Below the pieces are notes generated by a model, which searched no databases, was not told the origin of the DNA, and was given only the letters and a program-made list of their open reading frames with translations. From assembly GCA_030248215.1 (NCBI GenBank), contig JASANG010002611.1, forward strand, positions 124,001 through 188,000: 64,000 bases of DNA, given 5' to 3'. This DNA is from Enoplolaimus lenunculus. Taxonomy: Eukaryota; Nematoda; Enoplea; Enoplida; Thoracostomopsidae. Below, piece after piece: positions 26,101 through 41,100 of the stretch (position 1 is the stretch's first letter; every line of letters starts with the position of its first letter). The translations under genes were made by a program, and so were the position numbers.

Positions 26101-29100
26101 GGAGGTTATCTCGAGTTTTGACTTCGCATAACATCTCTTGATCATTCCACGGTCAAATATATTGTTTCACAAAGCAGAGTAAAATGCGTCCAATACTGTC
26201 TTTAATATAAATAGCTCGCCATGGTTCCATTTTCATTTCACACGCGTATCTGTGCTGTAGTACGTAGATGTTTCACCACGCAAAACGTGCAATTTTGTTG
26301 CCTATACTCAATCTACACTGTATACTTTGCTATTGAACGGTATGATTGCACAATTTGTCCGATCGTTTAAAGCGGAACCTATCCTAAGAATTAGATTTAC
26401 ATATATCCGCAGTCGTAGACGTAATAGATTGGTTTGTTTGTGTGCGTTGTCGTCTCAGTAGTAGACTGAATGTCGCCAACCCGTACCAACACGAGTGGTG
26501 CGTACAAAAATTGGTGGGTTCGAATATTCAATGCAGAATTCAGCGGAGAAAATTTAAACTCAAGTGCCGCGTAGCAGCAAATTTCCAACTTTTTTTACTC
26601 TGTATAACTAAATGTATGAAAATGATTTAGGGAACTGAAGGAGGTGTAGCGACACGCTTATTCCAATGCCTGCCGGCGCACAGCCCATGCCCATGCCGAG
26701 TCTTTCCGGTTATCCTCACTCCCTGCGGACGTTTGCTCGAAAATATTTGGATTTTGACAATTTTTGCATATTTGAGCTTTGCATGACCTCCCTTGATCAT
26801 CTCACGCACAAATGGGAATTTTTGAAAAGCTCAATTTTTAAGGCCCCAAGGTCCTCCTTGGGACCCAAAAAATTTTTGTCAAAAAGTTAGACAAATTATA
26901 TACTATTCGATGCAGCTCATGAAGCTAAGTCGATTAGTGTTAAATTTTCCGCAACCAGATGTCTGGTTAGCGAGGTTTAAAAATTCGGCTGTTACACTTG
27001 AACCTTCATAGGCTTAAATTAAAAAAAGGCTTACCGAAGCCTACATCTAAGCCCAAACCTTTGCCTAAGAATTTACCTGAGCCTAAGCTGAGGTTAAGGG
27101 CGTGTCTTAACCTTAAATGAAGGTGAAAAGTGTATAATACCGAAGATTCTTGTGTCTTTGGACAACTTTCCATTGCATGCTTCAAAATTTCTTCGAACTA
27201 ACTGGCACTGTTCTAAAGTTTTATATTACGTCATTTGTGACATACAGTGATTTATAAATCTTCAATCTATGGCTAATCATTAGCTTGTTCTAAATTTTAC
27301 ACATATGCCCGCCGCACCGCCCCTCCCACGCTCCCGACAGAAATTTTTGGACTCACCATTGGCTGATCGTGTACGCATTTTACTGAATGAAGCTGAGAAC
27401 CTGAGCTTTTTAGTTATTGCGCAAAACAACAATACATACTGAACTTTCTTATGGACAGTATTTGACTTACTTTCGCATGACTTGATGATTTGTATTAACT
27501 TTTACGATATTCGAGGTAAAGCTTTGGTTTTGTTTTATTTCTTTTACATTAATGGATGAATTGGCTTGTTCGCCATATGTCTGATTTCATAGCATATATA
27601 CGTATCTACTCGATAACTTGAAACATGTGTATTGTATACGGTGTACAGGGGTGTCAGAAATAGGTCATTTGGGAAGAAATTATTTTTAGCACAAAAATTC
27701 CATATGTTGTTCTCAAGCATGGAAATGTGCCTTTTTTGTAGTATTTTAGGAAGTGGTATGTCCCATTTATCCCTCCATTTATATACGACTCTCAGGATAA
27801 CTATATATGGGTATTAAATGTATTGAGCCAGGCTATTGTACCGATATGTGTGTACCCTTGTGTAGCGTTGTTTTAAGATTATATTCTCTCTATTGTGTTT
27901 GCAACGCGATTTTAATACAACAAAATGTGTGGTTGGCCGAGTAGTCTAAGTGAACGAGAGCACTAAGCGGACCCAAGTGGGTTACTCAGGCCTAAACCCC
28001 TTGCAACAGTGATCAAAATTAAGAAGATTTTGTTGCAAATTTGCGTTTAGTTTCTCGCTGACGTCGCTCGTGAAGTTTTTTCCGCTATAATATCTCGCCC
28101 GCTCCTCTCCCTTTTAGAACTTTCTGGATCCGCCACTGGACAAGAGTCAGCATTTACTCGAGAGGAAGACAGTATCGAAACTGTGTTGAAACGCTGGCAA
28201 ACCAACTGTGACTGTGTTCCTCATTGCTCAGTATAAAGGACGTTTATGAACGAGAGAGAGAGAGTCCAACTGAACTAGCTTTAGCTATTGGCTATGCATA
28301 AGCATCGTATATTTTTTAGCGAAGGATTTTCGTGTCAGATTAAAGGTTGAATTGCGATACGTGTATGTTTCGTTTGATGTTGTGCGTGTGACATTAGACG
28401 CGCGGTGATTAATAAGTGACTAACATCGGAATGTCATTACACAGTTGCAGATTCTACGCGACTCAAGATGCTGCAATACAATTTTGATGAAAAGGTTTAA
28501 GCGCTTCCAATTATAGCACTAATTTATAATTTTGAATCTTATTAGTTAGTGTTCGGCTAAAAGAAATAAATTCTGTCCGTTTTCATGTCCTGGTACAATT
28601 TAGGTTGTGTTGTTGCGCTAACGTGGAAGGTATATATTGCAAGGATGTGCCGATACCGATGCCGATTCTTATTTCGAACCTAAGCCAAATCCAAAAGACT
28701 TAAACCCTAACCATCATAAACGATTATAATTTTATAACAACCGTTCATTTCAATTAATTTTTCCAAACACAAACACATGAGAGATAATAGTTTTCTTGAT
28801 CAGACATATGCTATCAGAACAGAAATAAAATTGTTAGCATTCCAACAGACTATTATGTGCAAAAAGTAACGATAAAGAATCGGCATTTTTTTGCAATGCC
28901 GATGCCGATACTCACGAAAAGTTCCGATTATTATAAATGCCGATTAATCGACACATCCCTAATATATTAGATACATCAAAGTGCACAACGTACCTGAATT
29001 CGATCGGAACGGTATCTAAAGCAATAGGAATAAATACAAATTCCAGACCCCGCACTATTTTCTAACATGATGAGACTGTATGATATTTAATTTGTACGCG

Positions 29101-32100
29101 CCATTGCAATGTATTTGTTTCACAGTGTGCTGTGCGCACAATTTATATGAGTAGAATCAATAGCTAAGACACATAAGATAACAACAAAACGCCAAAGGAA
29201 ATGAATAAATTCTTATTCCGATTTCGATTATACTTGTAATGTGAATCGAAATCGAAACCTGTTTTGAATCGTCGGACACGGAATTTCGTTTGCGCCATGA
29301 CGTACATCCCGTTGAAAATAACTGTTTATTTTGGTTTAAGTGTGACAGTATGGCGTTGAACTGGACGCCGAAACAGTTTTCAGCACGGTATAATTTTGCA
29401 TTCTATCTAGTAAATGATTAAAATTGTTCATTAATGAATGCACAAATAAGGCGGAGTACGGCAAATTTGAACAAAAACACTGGCAGGATTCAGGGTGGCA
29501 ACAAAGATTCGGATTCGGCAAAAATTTGAGGTTCGGATTCGGTTGTGGAAAAGCCGAATTCAACAAAGTTCGGCAGTATGTTTTTTTTAATTTTTAAGCA
29601 ATAAAATTTTTAAATACCTTGCTATAAAAATCAATATTTTTTATTTCAGGTGAGAAATCTCAGAACTGACGTCGGGACGAAATCTTTTAACGTATTAAAA
29701 ATTATACGGCTGGCATTGCGTTGATATTCTGAAACAAATTATAGACGTATCTGAAATTTGCAACATGCAGGATTCGGATTCGGTTTCGGATTCGGCAAAT
29801 TAGCACTGGATTCGGATTCGGTCAAATCGTGGATTCGATGCCACCCTGGCAGGATTGCATCAGTGGCGCGGGTCTCGAAATTTCTCAAGTTGTGAGGCGC
29901 GAGATATAGTAGTAGAAAAAATATTCGCGAACGAAGCGAGCTAGCGTGCGAAATTGTTGCCACTAGATACCGCATTTATTCCCTCTACAATTTTTGTGTA
30001 TTCTGGCGTAACTCAAAAATTTTGATTCGCAACATACGAGGGCCCGATGGTTTTGAAGAGAAACCATTTTCTAAAATGTAAATTGCTGTAAAATAGTTTT
30101 TAGATTCTGATAACTATACAATGCTTATAATGTAAATTTGTATAAAATTGCTTTAAAAATTCTGACAGACAATTCTACTTAGGCTACCGTTTAATATGTT
30201 GGATTGAAGAGAGAATTTAACAGAGGAAAGAATTCTACCATGACCGGTGTCAGGGCAAACTAAAACGGGGGCAAATAATTCTATCTTAATCGGGGGAAGA
30301 ATTAAACTAGTCTAATCGTTTCGGAGGAATAAATTTTACCGGGGAAGGGGGAAGAATTATACAGTGACACCGTTAAGAAAATAGTGACGTGGATATATCC
30401 GCGGATTAAGAATTTGAGAGCGCAAATAAAAATTTGTGATTCCTTACCGGTTTAAAATTTGAGTAACAAACATCGAGCACATTGGGTTTTACTATATTAT
30501 CCGGGAGTTACGTTGGTTTTACTTTTGCGTATTTTATAGAAGTTGTGTCGTACAGTAGGTTGTTGTTTTGTAACTTTTGAACACTTTTGTGACGTTTTAA
30601 TTAAGATTTTTTAAAAAAGAACGCATAAAGAATAAGTTTTAATAACACTGCGGAAAATGTCTCAAAATTCACAATCTGTGGAATGACATTATTCCGCGGA
30701 TAAAGCGTAAGCCGCGTAGTAAAGAAATCGTTACTCACGTGCACCTCAGGCTGCAAGGTGTAGACCGGTGCGCGCCCTTTGACAACGCGAGTGGATTGCA
30801 CAGATCTAGCCGCGGCATCATAGAGAACGCTATTTGGCTTCAGTCGATCAGAGAAGATTGTTCATAAAAATCAAAGCGGTGGAAGCAGTCTTTTTGTTTA
30901 GTCTTTCGAGAAATGTGTGCTTATATGATTTCTGTTTATGTTCTGTTCTCTATGTATATGTACGAACGAATATATAGGTCTGCATTATTGATGGAGTAGG
31001 TTCAGTGGTTGAGGTATGTCAATATCATAGATTGCGTCATGTTATTATTCGTATTTTTATAAGCAAGGCACATGATATGGATTCAGCAATGTAGTTGACA
31101 TGAAAACTATCAGAGCGTGTTATATACTATGCTGTTTTTTCAAGGAATTGTTGCGGAATACTAATGCAATCCTGGTGCCATGTCCTAGTGATATGGTGGG
31201 TGAACTGTGTCAATTAAAATTCTATAGCGTCATCATGAAACAAGTTTAGCTCGAAAGAATATTCCAAAGCGTATTGTAATTTTTAAATTCACGGACCAAC
31301 GATGAAGATAAAAAATTTATTGTTATCATGCAATGCTTTTCATTAAGTTTTCCAAAACGTTATTGAGTCAGTCGCAAACGTTAAGTCGTTGGTATTGAAA
31401 TAATGAGGTAAGCAAAAATTGACATTTTATAATAATACGAACGTTTTCCAATTTGCTATTTGCATGTCTGCTGGTTCTGATTAATTTTAGAATAGCAAAT
31501 TCATCTGAAAAGTTCAATTTAAGTTTTAAACAATAAAATTGCTACTTTATCGCCATTGTGTTGAAGATACCGGATAATATATTACCGAATCATGATTGTC
31601 TAAAATACTACATTTCTCTACCTACAACACTCGGAATTTCAGTTGCACCCTGGTAATTGCTTTAATGCTATTTTCAAGCCGCTTTGCGTTATAGTAGTAT
31701 ATTTAGCCTTCAATTTTTCGAAAAGTTTACGGCAATGGATCAGAACTGTTATATTGTCAATTGATCATTAAGGAAAGGGTCGGGTCGACTTTTGGATCAG
31801 AACTGTTATATTGTCAATTGATCATTAACGAAAGGGTCGGGTCGACTTTTGGATCAGAACTGTTATATTGTCAATTGATCATTAATTAAAGGGTCGGGTC
31901 GACTTTACTGTTTTGGCGGAAACAATTGGGAGATTAAAAATTTCTTTTTTAAAAATTAGCATTTAGAAAAGAGAAAGTCGTTACAACAAGTGCAGTTTTA
32001 TGCGGATGAAAATCATTGCAATGTCGGTTCCTGTTTTTGTTTCTGTTCCGTCAATATTCAATTACTGGTTCTGTTTTGGTTAAATTTAGCTCCGGCGGGG

Positions 32101-35100
32101 GTTTAACGTCCGGTAAAAATTAGCGAATCATGATTCCGCGGCAATTTGTAAGTTTAAGTTACGCGTACATATATGAAATATTCGAAAACGTGTGGGAAGA
32201 CAGTGTACAAGAGCCGACAAATATCTATTTTCTGCGTTTAGTTTTAGTAATCCCATTGGATTTACCGACATGATTGTATTCAAAATTCGAAACTCTCTGC
32301 TGGTTGAAGGCTTTGTCGCCTTCAACCAGTTTATTCTATTACGAGCTACTTTGACGCTTCGTTTGTGCAAAATAGGCGCGCAAATCGCGCACGGCGCCTG
32401 GTTTAATTGAATTCTGGTGACATTTTGAACCAATGGTTATCATCTCGTCGTGCGGTATTTATGAAAAGACTGTCGGTATTAAAGTCGCACATAACACGTT
32501 CCACCGTTAGTGGTGGGACCAAAAATTTCTCGACAGGGGGACGCGTGATATATACCTATAATAGTGAAAAACTCGCGAGCGAAACACCCAAACACAATTT
32601 TAGTGCTAAATCTTAATACAAAAGTTAGTTTTGATCGCTGTTGGAGGCGTATCATTGATGGGACCCCTCTCTTGAATTAGCCAATATGCACCGACATGCG
32701 TTTATTTTGCGACAAGGCCCCGCTGCGTGTGTGTATATGTCTGTATGTTTGATGATTCTCGCTTGTATACCTAACCTACTTCGTACTCACAAGCTGTCTT
32801 GAGTGTAATTTAATAATACCGTTTCATACACGGCAAAGATATGCGTTAGCAGAAGTATGCCTGGTGACATCAAACTTTTCGTTTATGAAAAAATAATGTA
32901 GCGTTCGCACCAAGGCGTAGACAAGAGGAGAGATAAAGCGGACATATCCCCTACCGGAATTTTAAGAAAGACAAGAAAAAAAGTACTTTTAGCCAGGTTT
33001 AGATTAACCTTCGAAATCGGAGAAGTAAAAAAATTGGGCTTTTACATGAGGTTATACAATCCCAAACTAAAATTGAAGCTGCGCCACTGTGCTTGGAAAG
33101 CGTAGTTTCCTCCTCGCAGTCGCTAAGCTAAGATGTTTTTTACATTCACATATTGAAGTTACTCGTTTGCAGCATGGTGTGATTTGGATGTATGATTCGT
33201 GATTGGATGATGGGTGCGATTATCAGATGGTACCTTTTGGGCTTAGTTTTGGGCATTAATAAAAATAAAATGAATAATAAAACAAATATCTTCATTGGGT
33301 TGGACATTGCATATACATTGCAGAAAGGCTGACAGGTTTGTGATGATTAGATGTACCAGAGTATTTGTTGGAATGACTTGAAGTTTAAGCAGAGATTTAA
33401 ATCGGGTACTAGTCAGGGTGCAACCGGAATTCCGGTTCCGGTTCCGGCATTTTTTCACCTTCCGGTTCCGGTTCCGGTAAATTTTTACCGGATTTAAAAA
33501 TTCCGGTATTATAATTTGGCCGTTTTATTAACTTTACTAATTTTTAAGAATCTCTTTTGAAAGCCAGTTGTACTCCGAATATAAGCCATTGATGGTGGAT
33601 TTCACTTCAGTCGATGATGAAAATCTAAAATACAACAAATAAAATTATCTATTTTCGACTAAGGTTATTTCACAATAATAGAGCAAAAAATAAGATTAAA
33701 ATGAAATTTTTTGTGAAATGCATTTTTCATTTTCCGGTTCCGGTAAAATTTTCAAATTCCGGTTCCGGTAAATTGTAATTCCGGTTGCACCCTGGTACTA
33801 GTGTTGCTTTGAGTTGTATTCTCTTACTGTAGTGTTAAGTTTTTTCGCAATTTTGTTTCAAGGGACAGAAAGCGCTCCTGTTTTCGTGGTATATTTATCG
33901 GCATATGCCTCATGGTTTTAGCGTGCAGCTTATATAAATACGTACACACACTGGCAATATCATTTATCGCGTATGTCGCGAGAAATAAGTAGCTTACTCC
34001 TACAATCGCCATCGGCGTTAAAACTGTTCTAAACTGCTTTATCTACAAATGTAAGGTGAATAAATGTTACTTGGTCGTGGGCCACCTGGGTGATGGCTCC
34101 ATAAACCACGGATTACTGTGGCTGTGGCGCTTGATTCACGTATCGTAACCCATTTAGTTGTCGGGTTGGAGCGTAAATTCCGCTGCAGTTACTGTCCATG
34201 GGTTCTATAGCACATTTTGAGCTAATGACGCAAGAAACCGTTTCGCAATTTTATAGAACGTAACACCGTTCCTATTTCCCGGGTACGCTTTTGAGTCTAA
34301 GCACTTTAAAGGTCTGATGTCTATCAATCTAAGTATTAACTAAATTTTACGACAGAAGTTTTTAAAAATATATGACTAGTTTGTAACGTTGCCATGTCTG
34401 CGTGTGTTTTTAATTTGTTAATATTTTTGCGTCTTTTTAATTGGTTTCAAGCGAAAATAATCTGAGATGGTGCCCGTATTGTCGAACAGTATATTAAAAA
34501 TGCCAGCTTGCGACCGAATATCCGGTTCCTGGAGAAATTAAAAACAGTCATCTGTCGGCTCTGGTCATCTACTATTCGTCATTTTTATCTCTACAAGTTT
34601 AACGTATTCAATCTTAAAATGTTCTCGTTAGTAAAAATACAATGTAAACACAGCGACTTTTGTACTTGATTCTATCGGGATATTATATCCGACTCCGTCT
34701 TCGAATACTATTTTGTGCGCTATGCCTATTTTGTCGCTCGCTGTTTAATACCAGTTGAATGAAAGTTCTAATTTCAGGCTGCCACCCTCTAGACACGCCA
34801 TGTCTTGTCAGGGTGCTGTCAGATAAAAAAAGATATTCCGGAACCGCACCGGATACTGCAATACATGTCCATAGTTTTTGGTGCCTACCTTGCAACTGAA
34901 TTATAGAACGGGTTATCTGCTATCACGCTGCTTCATACGTTTTCTGAAGCCGCGCAAAATTTAACCGGGCTTTGTGAGTTGAAACTGCAATATTCTAAAT
35001 GGGAATTTTAAACGCGTTATATTTGTTCAGTCGATTCAAGGAATTGGTAGTAAGTACTGGGTAAGCAAAGACAATTGCAATGTGATGATATAAATATTCG

Positions 35101-38100
35101 AAACGTTGGGACTGTAAATTTTTTCTTAGACCGTTAATGCGAATATCCGTAGACAGTATGTTTCGTGCAAAGCTCGAACCCGGAGCTAGGCAGTCAGCGT
35201 TTTCAGAAAGGTATTAGAAATGAAATTTTCCAAATATTTAACGCTGAACAATAGGTTTTGAGCATGCATTGTACCTGCTAATGGATTCGAGAAACTCACT
35301 TCTACATAATTTTAATGAATGGGTTTGGATATTGTTATGGGTGTCATTGGTTCGTTTCATTTTATAATATGAAACCTCGAGGCACAGTTCCGCGTATGGG
35401 ACAATCAAGCTTTTTAAAGTGAGTATCGCGTCGTTCGCTTGTGTGTTGGTTTTATTTCGCATGTATACGACCGTGACATGACGCTATTTATAAGCGCACA
35501 ATTATGCGGTTTTGAGTTCGAAGATCGTTTTTATGTAGACGGTGCAACAGTTTATAACCTATGGGATTAAGTTTTTTGTCTTATAGAGTTTCAAATCCGT
35601 GTCTAATGTACGCATTCTTGTACGCTATGAAGAATCATGGTTGTAGCCGCTCAAATCCCTCATGTCTCTCCCGGAAGTAGTTCCGCTTATGTGTTTTGCT
35701 TATTTGCTCAAGTGAACGACTATGTAGTATGGACAAAGGTGCCCGGGTTCGGTCTCGTCAAGTTTCAGATTTTGACTTGCCTCGGTCTTGGTTTTTTGTG
35801 TCTCGATATGGTTTAAACAGTGGCTAAAATACGTAAACAAAGTTTTTATATACCCTTTTTTTGCTCAACTACTTATTGTATTTGTTACGTAATTTTTAGA
35901 TGAGAAATATAATTTTGATTTAGCCAATAGAACAAATAAACAAGTTCTTACGGCTTACGCTAAGACAACAAACGTTCGAATGAACTCAAAACTTGGGAGA
36001 AATTTGATTTTCGTTCCCGATCAAGTTCCAAACATTTTCCGAGACCGCCAGTGTCCATCCCTGGCTATACGGGTAATAAAGAATCCTTGGTTGCCTAGCG
36101 GGTCCGCCAGAATAGCAGTTGTGCGTTGAATATTAACAGTGTTAATAAAAAATGTGTCTATTTACTACTCACTTCGATCGATCACTTAGGTTTCGCCCAT
36201 TGTTCTTCCGTGTTTTTCGCTTTTGATTGTTTATATCGTTTTTCAAAACTGAACACGAGTAAATTTATTTGTCATTTTGCAGTTTTGGGTTTGATTACAT
36301 CAGAAAGCGACCGGACGTCCGGTTCCGGTTTAATATCCAGCAGAAAACTATTATAACTTACAGGTTACCCTATGTTTACCTCTATGGTCGTCAGTTTCCA
36401 AAACTGCTTTTTTTACAAATTGATATATTAAATATCTCTTGCGATGTCAAAAAGTTCAAGTTTTTCACACTGACGTTAAAATGAAAAATCCAAACTGATA
36501 ACTAATTTTAATTCAGTGAACGTATCATTGTTGCGCGGCTTAAATACATCCAATAGTGCGCAAGTTTAGATGCTATAGTTGGTTAATATCCGTTTGTGAA
36601 AAATCGTTATCGGGTTCAGGTATCCGTAAATTAATACCCAGCCGCACCGTGGCTTATATTACACTGTGTGCGATTTCGATAGCATATAGATACTTTGTAT
36701 TTTAATATTTTGTGTTATCAATTTGTGTTGTTCCTACTGCTGCAGTTGTACCACACGGCCGAGATCAAGCACCGGAAGAATTTTTGGATTTGATCGCCGG
36801 CGCTCAAAGTCGACGAATGAACGATCAGCGTGCGTCGCTTCCGTTTTTGCCAGGACTACAAAATCCGGCACAAGTAAGTAGTCGTGACCGGGAGTGTACT
36901 GACTAACAGGGAGCAACCACAGTTCTGGTTCTGGCATTTTTTGACCTTGAGGTTCTGGTGACGGTGAATTGTGACCGAAATCGAAAGTTCCGGTATTAAA
37001 ATTTGATCGTGGGAAATAAGATATTTCACTAAAAAATGATAAAAATTAAGTAAATTTCATTCGTATAGTATATAAAACTTGGTAATACCATCGACATCGA
37101 AGGTCAGTTGCGCTTCCATGAATTACAAAAATCTAAAATACAGAAGGTAAAGTGAAAACCTATCTCCAGCTAGGGTTATTTTACCAGTAATATTGCAAAA
37201 AAGAAAATTAAAATTAATTTTCCGGTGGAATGTATTTTTTCATTTTCCAGTTCCGTTTCCGGTAATTTTTTAAAAATCCGGTTTTGGTAAATTGTAATTC
37301 CGGTTGTACCCTGCTGGCTATCTGCCCTAAATTAAAAAATCTTGGTTATGTAATTGTTTTTCTTGATAGTCAGTGGTGGACCCGCTTATATCATAATGCT
37401 AGGGAACCTCTTGTGTCTGCTTGATAATTTTGAAGGAGCATTAGGAACACCTTTTTGCATTTGAAATACTGATCTCAAGATGAGTAACAAATTTTCTTAG
37501 CCAGCCCGTGCTATAACGGCAGAGATATTTCAAGATTACGCTATTTCGTTATGAATTTTGTTCGAAATAACAAAAAATATGCTTTAAGTAGCCGAGTTTA
37601 ATATTGAGACCATTGATGGAACAAAATCCAAACAATGACGGCAGGTAGTTTTAAATTAGCGTGATTAAGTTTAATTTTTGTTGAAATACGTATGCGATTA
37701 GATGTCTGGTTACGGCATTTTTTCGTATCGAGTTGAACCCTGTTACATTATTCTGTTGCATTGCAGGTATTAGGGCCTCATATTGCACGTGCAAATCAAG
37801 ATCATCATCATAACAGTGGGACGGCAGCTGTTCCTCAAAATTCACCAGTATCTTCACGTGATCCTGGTTCCGGTATGGCCTCATCATCAACCGGAGCTAA
37901 CGGAAACGGACACGCTCGGAGTGACGGCGCCAATAACGAGTATGTTTTAGATTTAAATTCCTGTAGCGCTCTATCTACAGCATGCATAAACCTAAAATTG
38001 CAACCATAGATTGAGGTGCAATTATTTGGAACTTTGGAGTGAGTGTGTGAAGGCACGTATTTATGAGTGTGCATAAAGTTACGCGATACGAAACGGCATT

Positions 38101-41100
38101 TCCCTGGGTGCCGCAAGAACAAAGATATGCAAGGGGTCTGTAGGTGAGTCTTAAAACGTGTAACTCGATGGCAGTGCGAAAGCATCAAGCAATAACATTA
38201 CTCCATATACTTTCCTATAAAAATCGGTTTTGGAATACACGGGGCACAGCTACACTTGCTTGCACGTACCGGTCGGCACCTTGTCCGCAAAAATAAGACA
38301 GGCGCGTTTGACTATTATCTTAATTTTTCAGTACTAATCAGTCGCTTGGTTCTGAGAATGAAGCAAATTCGACGACAGACCGATATCCGGATGAGGATTT
38401 TTATGAAATGTTAATGCGATGCCAAGTATGTGTTTTTTACGAAGCTTTGAAAAATAGATATCCATCATGTCGAGAATCGAAACAACAAATTTATACCGGA
38501 ATAGTAATAGGAATTGGAACTAGAAATTTTGTGACTGTACGGATAATTTGTATTGACGAGATAATTCCAACGTACGTTTCTTTCCTAATGTCAAATTAGG
38601 TTTCTGCTTGTTCTAACTTGATAATTTTAGTGAAATCAAGTATGTACCTGTTAGGGTTGCGGCAAATCAAAACGAAAAGCATGACCCTGATTGGTAATGT
38701 TTTGGAATCGCAAGCCCAACCCCGAAATTTTCGCAATGAAATCCCGGACACGGGATGGCTGAAATACCGGATCCGGACCTGAAATTTTTATAATGTAATG
38801 TAGAATATGGACTTTAAATTTTTAAGACTCGAAATTTTAATTATATGACAAACAATTGACTCCGTTTATATCTCTATGCAAAATCTAGGTAAGAGGTTGG
38901 TCTTCGATATGTGGGGCCCGCAAGCCAATAATATTGAGGCCCTAAAGATGGCGTAAAAATTTAATTTACAAGTTCCTGTTGTAGCGTAAACGCGACCCAC
39001 CCAGAAACTAGTGGGGAGCACGATCGGAACCCTGATATCTATACGCATGTGTACAATATACGTATGAAAAAGCATTACTTGTAGGGTTAAGGTTGACTAG
39101 GATCTATAACCGGAACCCCGATACTCAACCGACGAAAACCTTGAGTTTGGCAGAATTCAGTAATATTTCTGTTTCTGAACGAAAATCATCGTGGACCACA
39201 CCTGATTACTCTTATATAACGTGAAACCGCACCTTGCACGCGGATTTCGTTACATTGAAACTGAAAAATTATCCAAAAAGATGTGGTTTACGCGCTAAAG
39301 TGGAGAACGGTTTGACCAGGTTGGTATCACTTACATAGGTACTAGCAGGGTTCCCTATTAGAAGAACTTACTGAATGCACCGCTCGGCAATAGCCCTCAA
39401 ACTCGATTTGTTCCGATTCGACCCACTCCTTAATAAAGATTTTGTCTCCCCTCTCAGTGTTGAAAGAAACCTTGTCAGCCGGAAAATTAGCAACATTTTC
39501 TATGTTAATTCCAGATTCCCGTCCTAAATCATAATTTGGAATGCAACCATTTGAACAAATACATTGGAAATAAATATTTTTATTTCGGTATTTTCGTAAT
39601 ACTCGGACCGGAATTTAGGCGTATCTACGAAAGAGACAAGGAAGCTTAACTGATTACGTTGAAGATTTAATTTTCACAAAGACTATGAAACAACAACTAT
39701 ATTATCAAGGACCATGAAACAACTATATAATGCATATTTTGTGTCTTCGCCTTACCAAATATTGGAACAAACTTGCTGATTAATATTAGTGTAATTTTCT
39801 AGAGTAGCCGCATTGAAGAACAGCGAAGCGAACTACCGCATGTTAAAAAGCCACAATCATCAATTTCAAGTGGAGGTGGTTCGCTAACAGTTCCTGACGA
39901 CGACTTTTTCCAAATTATTTTTAAAATGCAGAGTGGAAGGTAAATTTACAATGTTTTTGTATGCAACAGTTGCATACTTTGTTAGTTTTGATTTCCTATG
40001 ATTGCATCTTGCGATACAACACCTGGATGCTAAAGCTATAATATTTTAGTAGATACCAAAATAGTTAAATCGACCTACGTTTTGACAAAGATTGGTCAAT
40101 CTATGTTTTCAACTTTCAAAGGGTTGGATACTTTGCATTTTTTGTTGCAACTGATTACACTCAAAAATGACTGATTAAAAAGTTAAGTCTGTTATATCAG
40201 GTGCAAAACAAAAAACGCAAAATTAGACTGCTATATACCGCCTTCTACATAATTATTGAGCAGGGTGCAACTTTGTATCTTAAGGATCGACGAACAACGT
40301 GCTGCATTGGATAGAATATCGAAAAACAACACAACCGCTTCTTCAGATATGCCTCGACCTCAAGTAGAGGTAAGCAAAAAGGTTGCGCGGTAAAACATTT
40401 TGGAGAAAATAACCCAGTGCAAATGCTGTTTGATGAATCTGAGACGGCGGTTAAGTACCTGTGTGTGGCGGGGATACACTGTTCATGGCGCTTGTAACTA
40501 CGAAGTCGCAGCGCTCGCTCAGAACACAACAACAACAACCAGTGAATTGGACTAATTTTGCGCAATATTATGGCGTGCATTAGAGTATATATTAGGGATG
40601 TGCCGATTAATCGGCATCGGTAATAATCGGCAGTTTTCGTGAGTATCGGCATCGGCATCGACACTGCAAAAAAATTGCCGGTTCTTTGCCGATATTTTTA
40701 GCTCATATAACAGTTAGTTAAATGCTATGAGTAGTTTCATTTCTGGGCTCATATCTGGTGTCTGGTCTAGAAAACTGTTATCTCTTGCCTTTGTGTTTGA
40801 TAAAATTTATTGAAATGAACCGTTCTTATAAAATTCTAATCGTTTATGATGGTCAAGGTTTAATTCTTCATATAATGATGTAACGTAGTATCCTATCTGT
40901 TTATTAAGCACGGTGTACCAAAGGTGGAATCGGCATCGGTTCGGCATAGGCAAAATTTCAAAATAAGAATCGGCATCGGCAAAAATTTTGGTATCGGCAC
41001 ATCCATAGTATATATACATATCTGTATATCTACATTTGCCTCTATTTCTGGTAGCATTTTTGCCAGACGCACCGATAATTTTAGCAGTGAAATTTTCTGT

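Noticed and set aside
32407-32616. Possible extra exon (69 codons) in the large LGN intron
   Set aside because: No family similarity and no matching acceptor/donor pair in LGN phase; left as intron sequence.
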